This document shows positions 1 through 13,800 of a DNA stretch of 64,000 bases, piece after piece. Within the stretch, counting starts at the first letter, position 1, and each line of letters starts with the position of its first letter. The stretch lies in contig JAFBJZ010000952.1 in NCBI GenBank assembly GCA_016785225.1, positions 4,278,001-4,342,000 on the forward strand. Reading direction: 5' to 3'. A program made the translations under genes and the position numbers. Under the pieces are notes generated by a model. It made no database searches, was not told the origin of the DNA, and worked only from the letters and a program-made list of their open reading frames with translations. The stretch comes from Psettodes erumei (taxonomy: Eukaryota > Chordata > Actinopteri > Pleuronectiformes > Psettodidae).

Positions 1-301
1 AGTATTTCATTAACAGGCATCACACAGTATGGTAGGCTTAGTACCTTATAAAAAAAGTACTTAGGCTCTGTGAAACACAGGTGTAACTAATAACAGTATT
101 AAGTGTCACAATTGAATCAGTTGCCAAAAGAGCCAATTTTGTTAGATACCAGTATAAAAGACGTATGTATCTGAGTTTCATTAAGAGGCAAAATATATAA
201 TGTCAGAATTAGACCAAATTAGACATTTTACATATTTTGGAGCATAAAAATAATGGTAGGTGTTTGTCGTGTTCTTTTAAAGTAATCATCCAAGATGTTA
301 C
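1..301 (-). other. mad2l2 intron (partial)
   Basis: The donor at 300-301 follows the fifth coding exon. I could not find the next HORMA-domain exon here, so this is read as the start of an intron that runs off the window. The sequence is AT-rich and shows no other feature. Confidence 0.7.
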
Positions 302-1495
302 CTGGTGGGTTATTATTTAAAACAGCATCACATACACTGATCTTCAGGATGAATGCCCTCAGCAGCTGCTCCACATGGGAGAGCAACGTGTCAGAGCTGA
401 AAAGACAAAACCACACTTGGTGACCATGATGAAGCCAACAACATATCACAAGACAAACATGCTGATCTTGCAGTGTGAAGGATATACAATATGTTTATAC
501 TCATTTCTAACGAAAGCAAAAAAGAGTAACAAAAGGGGGGAAACCTGATGGACAGCAGTGGAGGTTGGGAAATCTCAAACACAAATCTCTCTACTGGATG
601 ATGCTCTTTGTCCATGATGACCACCACCACCTTCTCTGCATCATTCTGGGAGGGAAATGGAAGACTTAAGCAGAGAGGACGGACACGTGTTGCCAACTAT
701 TAACCCATCAGCCTCAGGGCATGTCTTACCTTCTCGATGAGTGGCTTCACACAGTGTAGCGTGTCTTGTATATACTGATTCAGCTCTGGGTGACATGACA
801 TCTAGAAATCAACACGCCAAAGAAAGAAGACCAGTATTAGAGATTGATTAGAAATTGTTGTGACTTCCTACAAATTGTGAGAATATAGTAATTAGGCATC
901 ATCTGTACCTGCACAGGGACATTGTATTTCTTTCTCTTCTGAAATATTCCAGAGGGATAAACTTCACGCACATACAGAATGAGATGAATAGCGACCTCCA
1001 GGAACTCACACAGGATGTCAGCAACCACTGAAAAAAGATGAGTCCACTGACTAATATATTTCGTACATTCCTTTTTTCTTATACTGAGAGAAAGTCACAC
1101 CAAACCCAATGCAAATACCCAGCAATTTAAGATTTCCACATAAATTCACATTTAATTTTAAGAAATATGACAAGAGAGAATCTATTTTTGAAAAATAGAA
1201 TGAAATACACCACTATACTGTGTTATGCTAAAGTAAATTACTAACTACTATGTCCGTGATTCGTTAAATGTAATAAACCATTTGTAAGTATAAAAGGTTA
1301 TTTACTTTTCGGTAATGTCAATAAATAATATGTAAATGTAAAATGTAAAAATAACATAAATATATCAAGATATCAACTAGATATTAACAATACATTCGTT
1401 TTAACACATCGGGATGGCCACAATGTGACCACACACGTTTATCTGGTTACCTTACCTTGTCCAAAATTGAGGTCTTGTCTTGTCAGAGTTGTCAT
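302..1495 (-). CDS. mad2l2: mad2l2 (MAD2B/Rev7), 5' five coding exons, gene cut by window edge
   Basis: Coding exons read on the minus strand are 1495-1456, 1027-909, 801-730, 645-545 and 396-302, each with AG acceptor and GT donor and phases that join cleanly. Together they encode about 142 residues of a family usually near 211 residues. The rest lies left of the window. The start MTTLTRQDLNFGQ and the blocks ILCEFLEVAIHLILYVREV, EKVVVVIMDKEHHPVE and LLSHVEQLLRAFILK match vertebrate MAD2L2 almost residue for residue. The protein is a HORMA-domain adaptor. By family knowledge it bridges REV3L and REV1 in translesion polymerase zeta, works in shieldin, and inhibits APC/C. The ATG at 1495 is chosen because it gives the canonical N terminus. 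No frame damage is seen. Confidence 0.96.
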
Positions 1496-1559
1496 ATTTT
1501 CTTTCGCAGAAACTGTCCAATGAAACAAATAGCTAATTATCTCGCTGGCTAACGTTAGC

Positions 1560-1830
1560 AAAACAGCAATCTGTCAAGCCTTCATTTTCTATTTTTTCTA
1601 TTACTTGTTCGATAATGATCTTTTGCCGCTGCCCAGTTTGGTGATGTTAATCCAGGGGAGAGGGGAAGTCAAATGTAAGATTCTGCAGATTTCAAAACGA
1701 ACTCAATATTTAATACATTTTAAGACGCGGCTTTCCCTCGTTACACAGTCGCTTCGTCGCGCGTCTCATTGACGTCACTTGATGTTTACAAATTGGTTGT
1801 TTGCCGTCCAGTCGTGATGACGTTACATTT
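1560..1830 (-). promoter_or_regulatory. probable mad2l2 promoter with a full CRE palindrome
   Basis: Just upstream of the mad2l2 start there is a small CpG-enriched patch (about 1725-1765) followed by the palindrome TGACGTCA at 1770-1777, the consensus CREB/ATF site. A related TGACGTTA lies at 1818-1825. No clear TATA box is seen at a suitable distance, which fits a housekeeping promoter. The transcription start is not known, and the role of the sites is inferred from position and consensus only. Confidence 0.5.
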
Positions 1831-4170
1831 TGCGATTATATAGATTATAATCAAAAACATATACTTTTTGCAGGAGAAGAAGGAGAATTTTAATACATGT
1901 GTGTTAGGTTTTTTATGCTATATTGATACAACAACCAGTAATTCTTTATTTATTCCTTTGTTTTATTTTCAAACTGAGATGCCTGAGGTTTTGTATTTAA
2001 GAACAAGCGACCCCAAAGTATATGCTTAATAAATTGAAATTACCAGCAACATCAACAGTGGAATACACATATAATTCAGTTCAACATTTCTGGATAGAGT
2101 GCCAGTGTGTAGTAACAATTGGCTGTATGAATTTCATGTAATGTCGATTTTCATGACAAACAATACCTGTTTCCAAGTATGTATTTTCCTACTGCTATGA
2201 CTCCACTCCAGCACACTGAAATTGAAATGTAACAGTCATTGTCATCTAATGAAAAAAACAAACAAACTCATAGCTGACTCGTAGCTACTGCATTTATATA
2301 CTGTGTAGGCTACTCCATGGTGGACCTCTTAAGTGCTTTGTAAAAATGGGGCAACAAGTTAATCAACATTCCATCCGCTCGGTGAACTCAGATGTTGTGG
2401 TTATTTACTGAAAAGATGTGTTTTGCAATGTGCAGTGTGTTAGCAGTGTAGAGATTATAAAACCGGTCACGTTGGTCACAAGTCGATCATGTTTATTTTA
2501 CTACAATTACAACTTGTAACGAAAGACACGTAGCGAAACTCAAGACAATGGAAGATAATTAGCGGAAGTTAAACAATTCCACCTTCAAAACAAAAATCAT
2601 ACACCTGGAAGTGAGGACATAAAAATTAATGCAGTAGTAGTGCCCAAATATTAAATATTGGATAAATAAATTAATCCAATCACAACAAGCATAGTATACA
2701 CGTATAATTCAATTCAGTAAAATCAGACTTAAATGAAGTCTCATACACCAAAAGCAGAGGTCATCTTTTTTTAAAAATAATTTTCACAGTGTAAATTTCA
2801 CTGTAAAATGAACTGTAAAGTACTTCAAAGCCTATTTTTTGTGAGACTTTCTTTTAAGTTGTTTTTTTATGTAGACATGTTTAAGTTCTGAGCTCTTAAA
2901 CAGATTTTTTTGTGAAATAAAAAGCTTCATGGAAACACAGGAGTGTATTCACAGAAATCTGCAACATATGATGTTTGTAACTTGCTTCTATCTAAATCAG
3001 TCTGTGTTTGTGGACTGTGTGAGCTGCACTACATTATTTTATGGAATTAGCCTACATATATTTTACAGTCAGTGTGGTTGACAAAAATATTTAATGGTCC
3101 ATGTGGGTTCATTATAACACACTGACATTGTACATATATCAAATATCATTTCGTGTTTTTATATTATAAAACTGATAGTTCTAAAAAATACACATCCGTG
3201 AGTGAATTACATAAATATTACTGCTAAACAAATTGTTTAAAAATGTTTGTTGTCAGTTTTGATGTACTAGGTGAGCCATGCAAGGATGAGTGGTGGAAAG
3301 AAATGGACCAATCTAAACGTCACTGCAGAACTAGATTGCTTAATGGAAGCATGAGAATTTGTTATCAATAAATTATACTTTTTAATTTGTTTATGAAATC
3401 CTGTCAGGTATATTAGTAACTCTTTGTAACTTAGTAAAATATTTCACTATGCTTTTATTTTGGCTCTACTGTTAAACTGTTTCATTCTTTTAAGTGTGAC
3501 CTACTAAATTGTGCTCAGTAGGCTACATAATCACTTACAGAACGATGCGTTTCAAGGCGACTTTTATTTTGAAAAAACAGCCATTCAAATAGGAAATGCT
3601 GCCTTTTAAATGCTGGTTGATGTGACTCTGCTCAGTTTGCATCTGCAGAGTCAGAGATGAGGTGGGATACTGAGTCTCCCGAAGATGTTTCAATAATGAG
3701 GTGACCTTTACGAAAGGTAAAGCAGCTTGTCTAAGATAAGAGATCTCTTTGTTATGCTTGAAATGATGCAAATACACATTATGCATACACATGATGTAAC
3801 GGTTTTACGATATTCGCGACATATATGCTTTAAGATACCGGTGGACAAGCGAAACATAAGCAGAGGAAAAAAATCATACGGAGATTTTTTTGGGGGTGCG
3901 AGGGGGTGGGTGGCTCTGAAAAGAAATTTCATAAATCATACCATTTGAAATCTTCTGCTTGTTCAAATTTTACTACGAGCAGTAAAAAAAAATTCTATTG
4001 ATGTTCAACAGAAAGTTGCCACCACCCCACCCCTAGCTTGATCAATCATATATTAACTTATCTTTGTTGTGAGATCACAGTCAGTTAGTCGACTTTATAG
4101 CAGCTGTAAAGGAGCATCCTGATTATTTTTTGCATTATGATAGAGACAAACACATTGGTCTTCTTTTCAG
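1831..4170. other. intergenic, mad2l2 to slc25a45
   Basis: The two genes diverge across this stretch. It is AT-rich with no coding pattern. The ORFs near 3535-3948 overlap on both strands and resemble no family I know. A 5' non-coding exon of slc25a45 may lie here, because a good acceptor (polypyrimidine then CAG) ends at 4170, 20 bases before its ATG, but I could not place that exon. Confidence 0.6.
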
Positions 4171-4190
4171 GTTGTGGAATTGTATAAGTC

Positions 4191-7100
4191 ATGCCTTTTT
4201 TGGAATTCGTGGCTGGGAGCATTTCAGGTAAAACCCCCAAACCCCCCAATAGTAACTCAGTAGTATTTATTTGAGGTATAGTGTAGTAGTTGTGCAGGAG
4301 AAATAACATTTCCTTGTTGGTTATTGTAGGTGCTGTGGGACTGGCAGTTGGACATCCATTAGATACTGTGAAGGTTGCATGAAATTACACTAAAACTCAT
4401 ACACATGAATAAATGCATAAAACTAGCTTTTTCTGACACCTAACGTTTCATTTGTAGGTGCGTCTACAGGCCCAGTCAGTTTATAAAGGAATACTTCACT
4501 GTGTGGCAAAAACATACTCTCACGAAGGGGTAAGCGTCAAGTCTTTTGTAATTGTTCCACCAGATATCACTGCATAGTTCCACCCTCCTCAGAAAGTATA
4601 GATCCTCATTTATGTGTTTGTCATGCTTTTATTGTGTCAGCTCCATGGATTCTTCAAAGGCATGGCATTTCCAGTGCTGACCACCGGCATTGCCAACTCT
4701 GTTGTCTTTGGCTCTTACAGTAATGCTTTAGATTACCTCACTCAGTCTCAGCGCAGTCGCCACAGTAGAGACACAACTGCCTCTGCCACACAGATCTTCA
4801 CTGCTGGCTGTTTCTCAGGTCTGGTGCAGGTAAGAACACCTGTTGTTGGCTGGCTGCTTTCATCCACAGTACCTTGCAGGATCATAGCTGCAGATATTAC
4901 TGCCACGGTGACTGCTGGGTTCCAAAGGACACAAGTGCTATGAAACTGACCATTTTTAGAGTGCAATGAATGCAAAGTGCTATTGGCCCCTTGAGGTTGG
5001 AATGTTCCCTACAACCCACAAACAAAAGTCTTGGTTAGAAAAGGTTTTAAGAAAATTAAGTTTCAGAGGAGAGGCCGAAGGTTCGGGATCATTGACATCA
5101 TGAGCATTGATCCACACAGAACCATAAATCCTATAACAGTAGTTAATGATATATCCAGCCATAAGCCTTATAGATTCCTTATCATGCACCTAAGTATTGG
5201 TCAAGTATTAATTCTGCATTGCTGGTGTTGGGGGAAAGGTCAGCAGATCACCACACGCAGTAGCAATATTCCTCAGTGGATCATTAATATCTCTAATTCG
5301 ATGACCGTCTAAATCTTGCGAGTGTTCGCAAGATTTTATCTGACCACCACAAGGCTTCCGTGAGGTTCCTAACCAAGAGTTCCCCCTTTATTCACAATGC
5401 TGTTTGATGGGCAACATTTACTGAGGAATCAAGAGTAAAGGAGCACCTGAGCTTGTTGCTATGCATGATGATGTGTTTCATGAATGAGATTTACTTCCTA
5501 TGTGAGTGCACAGATGGTTGCAGCATTAATTGGTTTGAACCAAGTGGCCAAGGAAAGGGGGCGGGGCAGAGGGTTATTTTTTGGCAAAATGGCAAATATG
5601 TGTTGAATATTGTAGAATTACCCATGTGCCCCCTTCCTTTGGTAGGCACCGTGATCACATATGCCATGCAGAAGAACAGTGACAAGGGCCAGAGAAACCT
5701 GTTTTTTTGTGTGATGAGCAACACAACTGGTTGAAGCTGTTTGGAAAGCTGGAAGCTGTTTCCCCTCATGATTTGTTTTGATGTTTTGGCATTTTCCTTC
5801 AGAGCCCTGACCAGTGTGAAGTTTTTTTGTCTTCCTCTCTTTGATGTAGTTTTTTTTTTGCGAACAACCCTGCACTTCATCTGATGACACTACACTGTAG
5901 CTTCTGTCAGCTACAGTATTTCTGCGTTGATAGAAGTTGATGATGATTTATTCCAACAACCCTTCATTTTTGGTTTATATGCTCACTTCCCTACCGTATC
6001 TGTGGCTCTCAGCCTCAATCCATTCTTTCCTACTGAAAATGTACACCTTTAAAAACAAGTCACAAATGTCTTTTTTTAAAGAGTTATTTCTTAAAGCAGC
6101 TCAGCATTGTAGTTGCAAGCAAACATTACACAAACAGGAAAAACACTGCAATTTGTGGGTTGTTTATAGCTCCAGATTATTGGACATTTGGTGTGCTGAT
6201 GATTTTTTCAGCAGCAGCAGCAGCAGCAGGGTTGTGTATGTGGTTTTATTCAACATAAATTACAGTGTGTGTCAGTTTATGGTTAAGAAAGAACATGTCA
6301 ACCAGTTCAACAATGTGGCTCAATAGTGTGTTCATTAAACTTTTTAGACAACAAAGGAAATCTTTGAAACATATATATATAATCTTTGAAACATCAGGCT
6401 GTAGATACGACAGCAATAGTTGGCACCAGCCAAACTTTTATAGTGATGATTTTAAAAGCCTGTTATCATGAATCCATGAAAAAACCCCACAACAGACTAA
6501 ATGAAAACTAATTCCCCATGACTTGAAACCGTTAGGACTAATATGGATGGACTGTCCTTTTAACTTCATCTGCTTTCAGGTGTTTGTTTGTGCACCCATT
6601 GACCTGGTGAAGGTGCGTCTTCAGGGCCAAACATCTGCTGACCGATACCGTGGACCCATTCACTGTGTCAGTGTAATCCTGACAGAGGAAGGACCCCGGG
6701 GTCTTTACAGAGGAGGGTTGGCCCTCGCCCTGAGGGACGTACCCTGCTATGGGCTCTACTTCCTGCCTTACGAGGTCACTCGAAAGGCTCTAACAGAGAG
6801 TGGCAAACAGCCAGGTCAGTTACAGAGAGCCCAAATCTACCACAGTGCAACAGTACTGACCCTCGAGTAATATGTGACAGAATGGAAGCTTATTTCTGTC
6901 AGGAAAAAATGTCAACTTATACAAATGACAAAATGGATAAAACTCAAAGTAAGAGGATACTAATATGCCAACGTTATTTATTTATTTACTTTTACCACAA
7001 TTTTAAGATAGTACGTAGAATTCATAGGTCAGTTTTATACATAAAGAATAGACTTACAAAAGCAAAATTTTGATTTATTGAGTCAAATTGTAACGTGTCT

Positions 7101-7696
7101 AAATGTGAATTAGTGTCTCGTGGTTTTGACTAATGAGGATGATTTACCATGAGGTTGTCTTTTGTAATTTCTGCCCTGTTAACTTTCGTTCTTTTCTTGG
7201 CAGAAATGGACTTCCATTTAAAAATATATTTAAAAAAAGAGCAAAATATGTAACATTGGTGAGCTCATTTTTCTAAGGTCAGAGCTTTTGTTTTAACCTT
7301 TTTGCAGAAGAAAGTCTGGATTTAGGTTGAAGTTTAGATTTACAGGAGCACTTCCAAATGTCCAGTACACATATGCCTTCAAAGATTTACAGGTGTTTAA
7401 CTTTTCTGTCACCAGGTACATTTGCGATATTGATGGCAGGTGGCTTGGCGGGTGTAGTGACCTGGGCCTTTGCCACACCCATGGATGTTGTGAAAGCCCG
7501 GCTCCAGATGTCAGGGGCCGGTGGCCGGGAGTATAGTGGGGTCCTCCACTGCATAAGAGTGAGCGTGAGAGAGGAGGGAGTCAGGGTCTTTTTCAAGGGC
7601 CTCCTGCTGAACAGCGTGAGGGCTTTCCCTGTCAACGCCGTCACCTTCCTCAGCTACGAGAGTCTGATGAAGATTTTCTGTCCACCAGCAAGATGA
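4191..7696 (+). CDS. slc25a45: slc25a45-type mitochondrial carrier, 6 coding exons, 285 aa
   Basis: Exons are 4191-4227, 4330-4373, 4458-4529, 4641-4829, 6580-6814 and 7416-7696. They sum to 858 nt, 285 residues plus TGA. The protein has the three-fold SLC25 repeat. Each repeat carries the PxDxxKxRLQ signature: HPLDTVKVRLQ (about residues 21-31), APIDLVKVRLQ (119-129) and TPMDVVKARLQ (213-223), so six inner-membrane helices are expected. The N terminus (MPFLEFVAG), the NSVVFG block and the C-terminal AFPVNAVTFLSYE point to SLC25A45 rather than its relatives SLC25A47 or SLC25A48, but that choice rests on remembered sequences. The substrate cannot be read from the sequence. A purine-rich ATG context and an acceptor ending at 4170 support the start. 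Confidence 0.92.
6209..6229 (+). repeat. (CAG)7 microsatellite in slc25a45 intron 4
   Basis: Seven perfect CAG units lie in the 1.75-kb intron between the exons ending at 4829 and starting at 6580. They are followed by GGTTG and are not part of any supported coding sequence. Confidence 0.95.
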
Positions 7697-8729
7697 CCTC
7701 ATGGATACGACCTTAGCCATGCATACTGAAAGATCTTACTGAAAGAGCCAGTAAGTCCCACAGAAGACGAACAGTGGAACGACTGACAGGGCCAGATGTT
7801 TTGATGATGGACTGGCCCACGCAACAAACAGTGCTCAAAACATGTCAGGCAGAGTGAATGATATTTCTTTCTCCTTTTGTCAGTATCATGTTTAAAATGC
7901 ATCCAAAATAGGGTAAACAGAGATTTAAGAGTGGCTGCAATGGGAACTAAAAGAATATCCAAACGGATAACATTAAGTTTTATAAAAATATGTTGATAGT
8001 GACAAAGGAGGGGCTGAATCCAATTAAACAGGTGCCAGCCCCTTAATCTCAGATATCCTGGATCCTGTTTCAGCATGACTCAGCGCAAGTTAAGCACTGC
8101 CTAAAGTTGAAACAGTATCAGTTTTACACCTTTTTATGATGTTGAATATTAAAATACTTTCTTTTTTTAACTTTTAAAGTCATAAGACATAAGACAAAGA
8201 CATAGGATAGGTCAACTCTCACCTGGCAAGTGTCAGAAATCTGAACACACTGGAAATACCTGTTTGAGGAAACTTGAAATTCCTTTCAAGTCTTTGGTAA
8301 CTTGAACTGTTTTGATGGAAGATGTCTGGGTTTAGCAGCTCATTTTTACTGTAAAAATCAAATCATTTTACTTGACAAAATGTGAATGTGAATGCAATCA
8401 TCTTTGTTGTGTGTGAGATGTCACCATATTCTTCATGTTATTCACCGTAGTTTTACCTTTTATTGGACAGTATTCTGTCCTTATCAGCTAAACTTAAACA
8501 TTAAATGGTTTCCGAAGAATGGAGTTGATTTTATTATCAATGGGTGGTCCAACCATTCAAAACCCGATGGAATATTATGTGACCCTTGATTTCAGGAGGG
8601 TCCTCACCGCTGATCTTTTATGTTTCAGGTGGTAGTTGGAGTTGAAATTCTTGAGATCTGGCAGAATTAAAAATGACGACCAAGAAATCCTTCATCTGCT
8701 AATGAAGACCATGAGATGTGGCTGAAAAC

Positions 8730-8735
8730 AATAAA
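8730..8735 (+). terminator. candidate polyadenylation signal of slc25a45
   Basis: AATAAA about 1.03 kb after the stop codon at 7696, the clearest canonical signal on the plus strand before the convergent slc35e2 unit. The 3' UTR would then be 7697 to about 8755. No transcript evidence is available. Confidence 0.45.
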
Positions 8736-8901
8736 GTACAGGGACCTTGAGTTTAATCAATGAGTTACATTAACAATGACTCAGATGACTGAGTTAAATG
8801 TGAATCTAAACAGATACTACTGTTGACATGACATCACTGTTAGCACTGACTGGCTACTCAAAGCAAAAAATACACTTTGAAGGTGCTCAAGAGACACAAA
8901 T

Positions 8902-8907
8902 TTTATT
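8902..8907 (-). terminator. candidate polyadenylation signal of slc35e2
   Basis: TTTATT on the plus strand, AATAAA on the minus strand, about 2 kb downstream of the slc35e2 stop at 10897. With the plus-strand signal at 8730-8735 it would put the ends of two convergent transcripts within roughly 150 bases of each other. Closer sites cannot be excluded. Confidence 0.4.
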
Positions 8908-10896
8908 TTCTGCAGCGTCCACCATCACGTCCTCACTTCGGAGTTAGATCGCTGAATATTTTTACATCGCTGATTTGCACATTCCCCAACACACAGTTCA
9001 TAGCCGCTCCGTTCAACCTCACTGCTTTCCACTTGTGAACCTTAAATGATACAAATACACAGGAAAGAATTTGCCTCTTGAGGCAGCACATCAAATGACT
9101 TCATATGGAAGATGAGTGTAAAAGCATATATTCGTATGGTATCAACAGGAAATCAAAGCTCACTTCTGGGGTTCTTTTACACTTTTTTATGATGTAGATT
9201 AAAAAATGTTCAAGTCAGACAAGGAACTTTGCTTAGGCACAAAAAAGTAAAGCAAACAAAGCATTACTAAAATGCTTCAAAAAAACATGTTGCTATGAGA
9301 CAATGATCAACACAGATTTGTCCTATTGGACCACTGGTGGACTTTGAAAAATTGAGAAAGAAGCCTGGACACACCTACAGCACACACGAGCAGAGTAGGA
9401 GACCAGGAGTAGTATGCCTGAAGCAGTACGCTCAGAATAAGGTTCAGATTTACATCAGATTATTGGCACCATGCAGCTGTTTTTTTTTGGCAAAGTAGCA
9501 CTAATGTGTTACTGTGGAGGAAAGACACGTCTCTGTCTTGAAATGAGATTCAGTGAGGACAGAAAGGGAAGCCCTGGCAGCACTTAGTGAAGGTGAATTT
9601 TTATGTGTCGTTGCAGCTCTTGAACCTATTGAGATTACACTGAATCCTACAACCAGTCAACTAGGATTTGAACCTATTTTAAAGCATGTGTAGGAAACTT
9701 TGTCGAAAAGCTTAATGCAGCTTAGGTTTTATGTTTGTTTATGTGTCTCAGTCACTTTGAAACACCGCTACATTGCTAGACAAATAATGAGTCAGACAAC
9801 TAGTAAACAAATGTGAGCGCATTTGTAATGTCGCTTAAAATCCCTCTTTACAGAAGAGGAAAATGCCAAGTACAGAAAGTACAGTAGGTCAGTGTTCCAA
9901 CAGGAAAGTTTGTGTATTCATCTTACATTTCACCTTCTCATTTAACTGGCGAGGTGTCTTTGATCATCTAGGTGTCAGACATAACCCATTGAAGCAAATG
10001 CTACAGAGAAAGTCCAACTTCTCATAAACCTTTTTTCTTGACAACTATGATTGTGTAGTGCATTCATTCTCTAAGTGCATTTTCCTGATCAGGGTTGCCA
10101 GGGCTTCTATCCCAGCATGCACTTGGGGTGTATCAGTTTACAAAAAAAGAAAAGAAGAACATTAACCCCAACATACACCCACAACAGTTCGTGATAGATG
10201 ATGAGCATTCCTAGAATGCAGTATGTGGCTTGCAAACGCTCCACACATTGTTTGAAAATGTGTCAAACGGTCAGTCTAGGCTTCTGCTGGACAAGTGTCC
10301 ACACATCTCAGGCACTTGCGCCATATTCACATCTTGTTCTCAGATGCAATTAAGAGATACTTTACATTTTATGACTCAGTGTCAGCTGCACCATCACAAA
10401 TTAAAATCTTAGAGCTTCGATGTGCTTCAGATGTTCACAACAGCGTACAGTCAGGAGCTGCTGCAGCACGAGAGAGAGAGAAACCCAGCACACTCTGGAA
10501 TGCAGATGTAAGACAAAAAAAGCTTACAGAAGACACCTCCTTCAAAAAGATGAAGGACACCCTGAGCTTCCCCCTTTACTGACCAATATAAGACAAAGCA
10601 AAGGATCAAGGAGAATTAAAGTTTAGGTAAAGTTATCAGGATGGGACCAACAAAATAATCTATATACTGTTCCACAGGACTAGAGACAGCTTGGTCAGAC
10701 AGTTAGGGACATTTCCCAAACCAGTCATCAGAGTTTGCTTTAGGCTCTAGGACATGACAGTGGCACCGAATGGAACCTGGGGAAAAAAAAAGAAAAACAT
10801 GGGCAGGTCCTCCTTAGCTGTGTAAATATCCAGTTATCCCATCCAAACAGCCACAGGTAATTTTGTTAACAGCTTGATCCTTTTTCAAGCAGCAGG
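8908..10896 (-). other. probable long 3' UTR of slc35e2
   Basis: No coding signal or recognisable transposon was found here. It is read as the 3' untranslated region of slc35e2, because it is followed by a minus-strand AATAAA and no other gene is visible. The overlapping ORFs at 10230-10626 lack codon bias or known motifs. Confidence 0.4.
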
Positions 10897-13800
10897 TTAA
10901 TCTGAAGTGCAGAGTCCTCTGTGAGACTGAGACGCCTGGAAGTCCTGCTCCGGCAGTAGTGGTTTGGAGTTCTGCTCAGCAGCCATGGCCTGCAACATTT
11001 CTCTCTGTACCTGCCTGGCCTTGTTGTAAAAGAAGACGCCGACGAACACAAGGGCAGTGCCGGTGGCGCTGAGGATGGTGATGTGGTTACTGAACACGAT
11101 AATGCTCAGCCACACCGACAGGGCGTGCTTGACAGTACTGGCCACACTGAAGCAGAGAAGAGGATTGTTAGTATACTGAGATGGTTAATCCAACTTCTTC
11201 CACACAACAATAAGGTTCACATTATGGGTCACTCTGAAGTCAGTTAGCAGACATACACTCAGCAGTCATATTACATGGTTTTATATTTACAAACTCCTCC
11301 AAACTGAAGATTATGGAGTAACTCAACATATAAAGCTTGCTTGCTGATCTTTGACTATATTGGACAATGAGCTTTTTAGGTCCAACACTGTGGATCCCTC
11401 ATACTACTTATTTTAAGACAACTACACCCCCTGCACAGTTTGAAAACTTGTGCATTAGAACAAGCTCGATACCTTCTTCTAGCGAACCTGAACACAAAAT
11501 GACTGATGGTGCCAGATCTGCTGGTTCCACCATTCAGAAAGCACCGTTTCCTTTCATGGGCACAGGCTCTGCTTTTTCAAAGGGTCATAGAGTCTTGACG
11601 CACCCAACATTTTAAAGGGGGCGGCAGTGATTTTCCCAGAAATCTGTTAAAACAGCTGTGTAACCCAAGATATTGTCCACAGATCCAAATTCCTTGAGAA
11701 AATCTGATGCCGTCATTGCCCACAATGCAACTTGATCACTGACAGTTTGGTTAGAGATTTAAGTGTGTTATTTTAGCAACACCTTAAGCATATTTGAGAA
11801 GTAGGGTAATACTGCATACTCCAGCTCCATACACCCACACTGTCAAACCTGTAGTCCTCAGCTCCATACTTAGTGCAACTCCCACTGGAGATTAGAAGTA
11901 CTTTATGTGTACTGGTACACCCCAAGTAGACAGTGCAGTTCCCCTTTAAGAAGAGGTGATACTGAGGGTGTGCAGCAAACCTGCACGACTGGAAAACTTG
12001 CAGACGCAGCATGCAGTTATCTCATAAGGGCTCATTTTCAGCATGTTTATCAGCGGTACCAAGAACTCTGCAGTACTGGAGATCAAAGTACTTCAGTACA
12101 GAGTAGGACCCCCATGATGCCCCTTTCCTACCTGAAGGTAACTGGGGAAATCCGGCCCATGAGAGCGTAGGCGGTGACGCTCTGCAGGTGGAACAGCCCG
12201 CCGTCGAAAAGCAGCAAGAGGACAACATCTTGGCTGACAATGAAGCTCCGCCCACTCTTCCCAATCACTGGAATGTCCTGAAAACAAGGAGTTACGGTGC
12301 AACATCAGTCAACCGCGAAAGTTTGGCCCTGTCACATTCTGTATTTGAAATAAATAATCCAAAAACAACTGCCTGTAGTGTCTCCTCAGATGTCTAACAT
12401 CCGATGGAACTTGTCTGTGTCATACTGTTTTTCTGTTTAAGAAAATTAACTAACACATGCCTACAGTATATACTGTAATTACACTGGCTTAGCCGGAACA
12501 GTAACTGATTCCAACAATAATCATAGCAATAATAATGTGTTGACCTACCAGGAGGAAAATCCAGGCAGGAATAAGCATGATGACTGCTGCTGCACTGGTG
12601 TAGAACTGCAGCTCAGGAGGGCTGAAATAAGTCAGTTACATAATTAATGAGTTCACCTCACACAGAAGTGAGTCATTTTACTGTTAGAAGAACCAGTCTT
12701 TTACCTGAACTTATACGTGTCTCCACTTAGCAGTTTTTTGGAGAATACGTTCTGCAAACTGAGATCAGAGGAAAAGGGTTACACAAAGCATCTGACTGCT
12801 GTGGCATGGCTGCGCCGAGTGCTGCAGTACCAGTCCATGACGTTGGTGGAGAGAGCGGCGGAGAAGCCGAGCATGTTGAAGCTGATCTCCGTGGCTGTGC
12901 AGAGGGCCAGGCCACCCATGACGGGGAACAGGGACAGGTTCACCCACAGCCCTGCATGTTGGACAACAAACAGCACGCACAAGGAAATAAGTCCACACAT
13001 ATTAAACCTATGATCTTATTTCCCCATGATCCAGGACCTTAGAAAACCTAAATGAAAACATATGTAGTGCAAGTATTTTTTTGTTTTAGATGACGACAGA
13101 CAGGCTCATAGTACTGTTGCCTCCCAGCCAAAAGAAAAAAAGGCATTGTTGTCCATTGCCAAGGCACTGCACGTTCACGCTCTCCAGCGGATGAAACTGA
13201 AGAGCCTGAATGATGTTATCTACTTCAGGATGTATAATGAAGAGGAAAGGTGAAACTTATTCACTAAACATAGCAAGACACAATCCAAGGGTTCTGATGG
13301 CACAAGTACTTTGTACTGAATGGGAGAAATACCTGTCTGCAAATTGACATTTATGAACATTTTTTGTGAGTATAAGATATTACTAATTCTTTTAAAAAAA
13401 TATATATATATTTCAGATCATTTTAATTCCCTATTTTGCTTTCAGTCAGATATAAACAAACCACCTACATTATAATTCTTTTGGGGAATAGGTATCATGA
13501 AACATCATTTACACATCACCCATCCCTAACCAGTATAACCACATTTCATGGTGTAAAGTGTGTACACAGAGAAGCTGGTGACATTGCCAGATTTAGAGCA
13601 TGACTTGAAAAAAAACTGCTTTACCATCATTTACACAGTCATGTTAACTTAGCAGGTACACTTTATGACAAACACTACAGAAGCAGTGATTCACTTGGGT
13701 CAGCTAACCCATGACAATGCTTGTCTACCTGTGTACTCCCCGAGGATCAGCCTGGACATGATCACAGTGAAGATGGGTGCTGAGCTCTTCACTGTCTCTG

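Noticed and set aside
5491..5890. Two overlapping minus-strand open frames in slc25a45 intron 4
   Set aside because: They overlap in different frames, are lysine-rich low-complexity sequence, and have no family resemblance.
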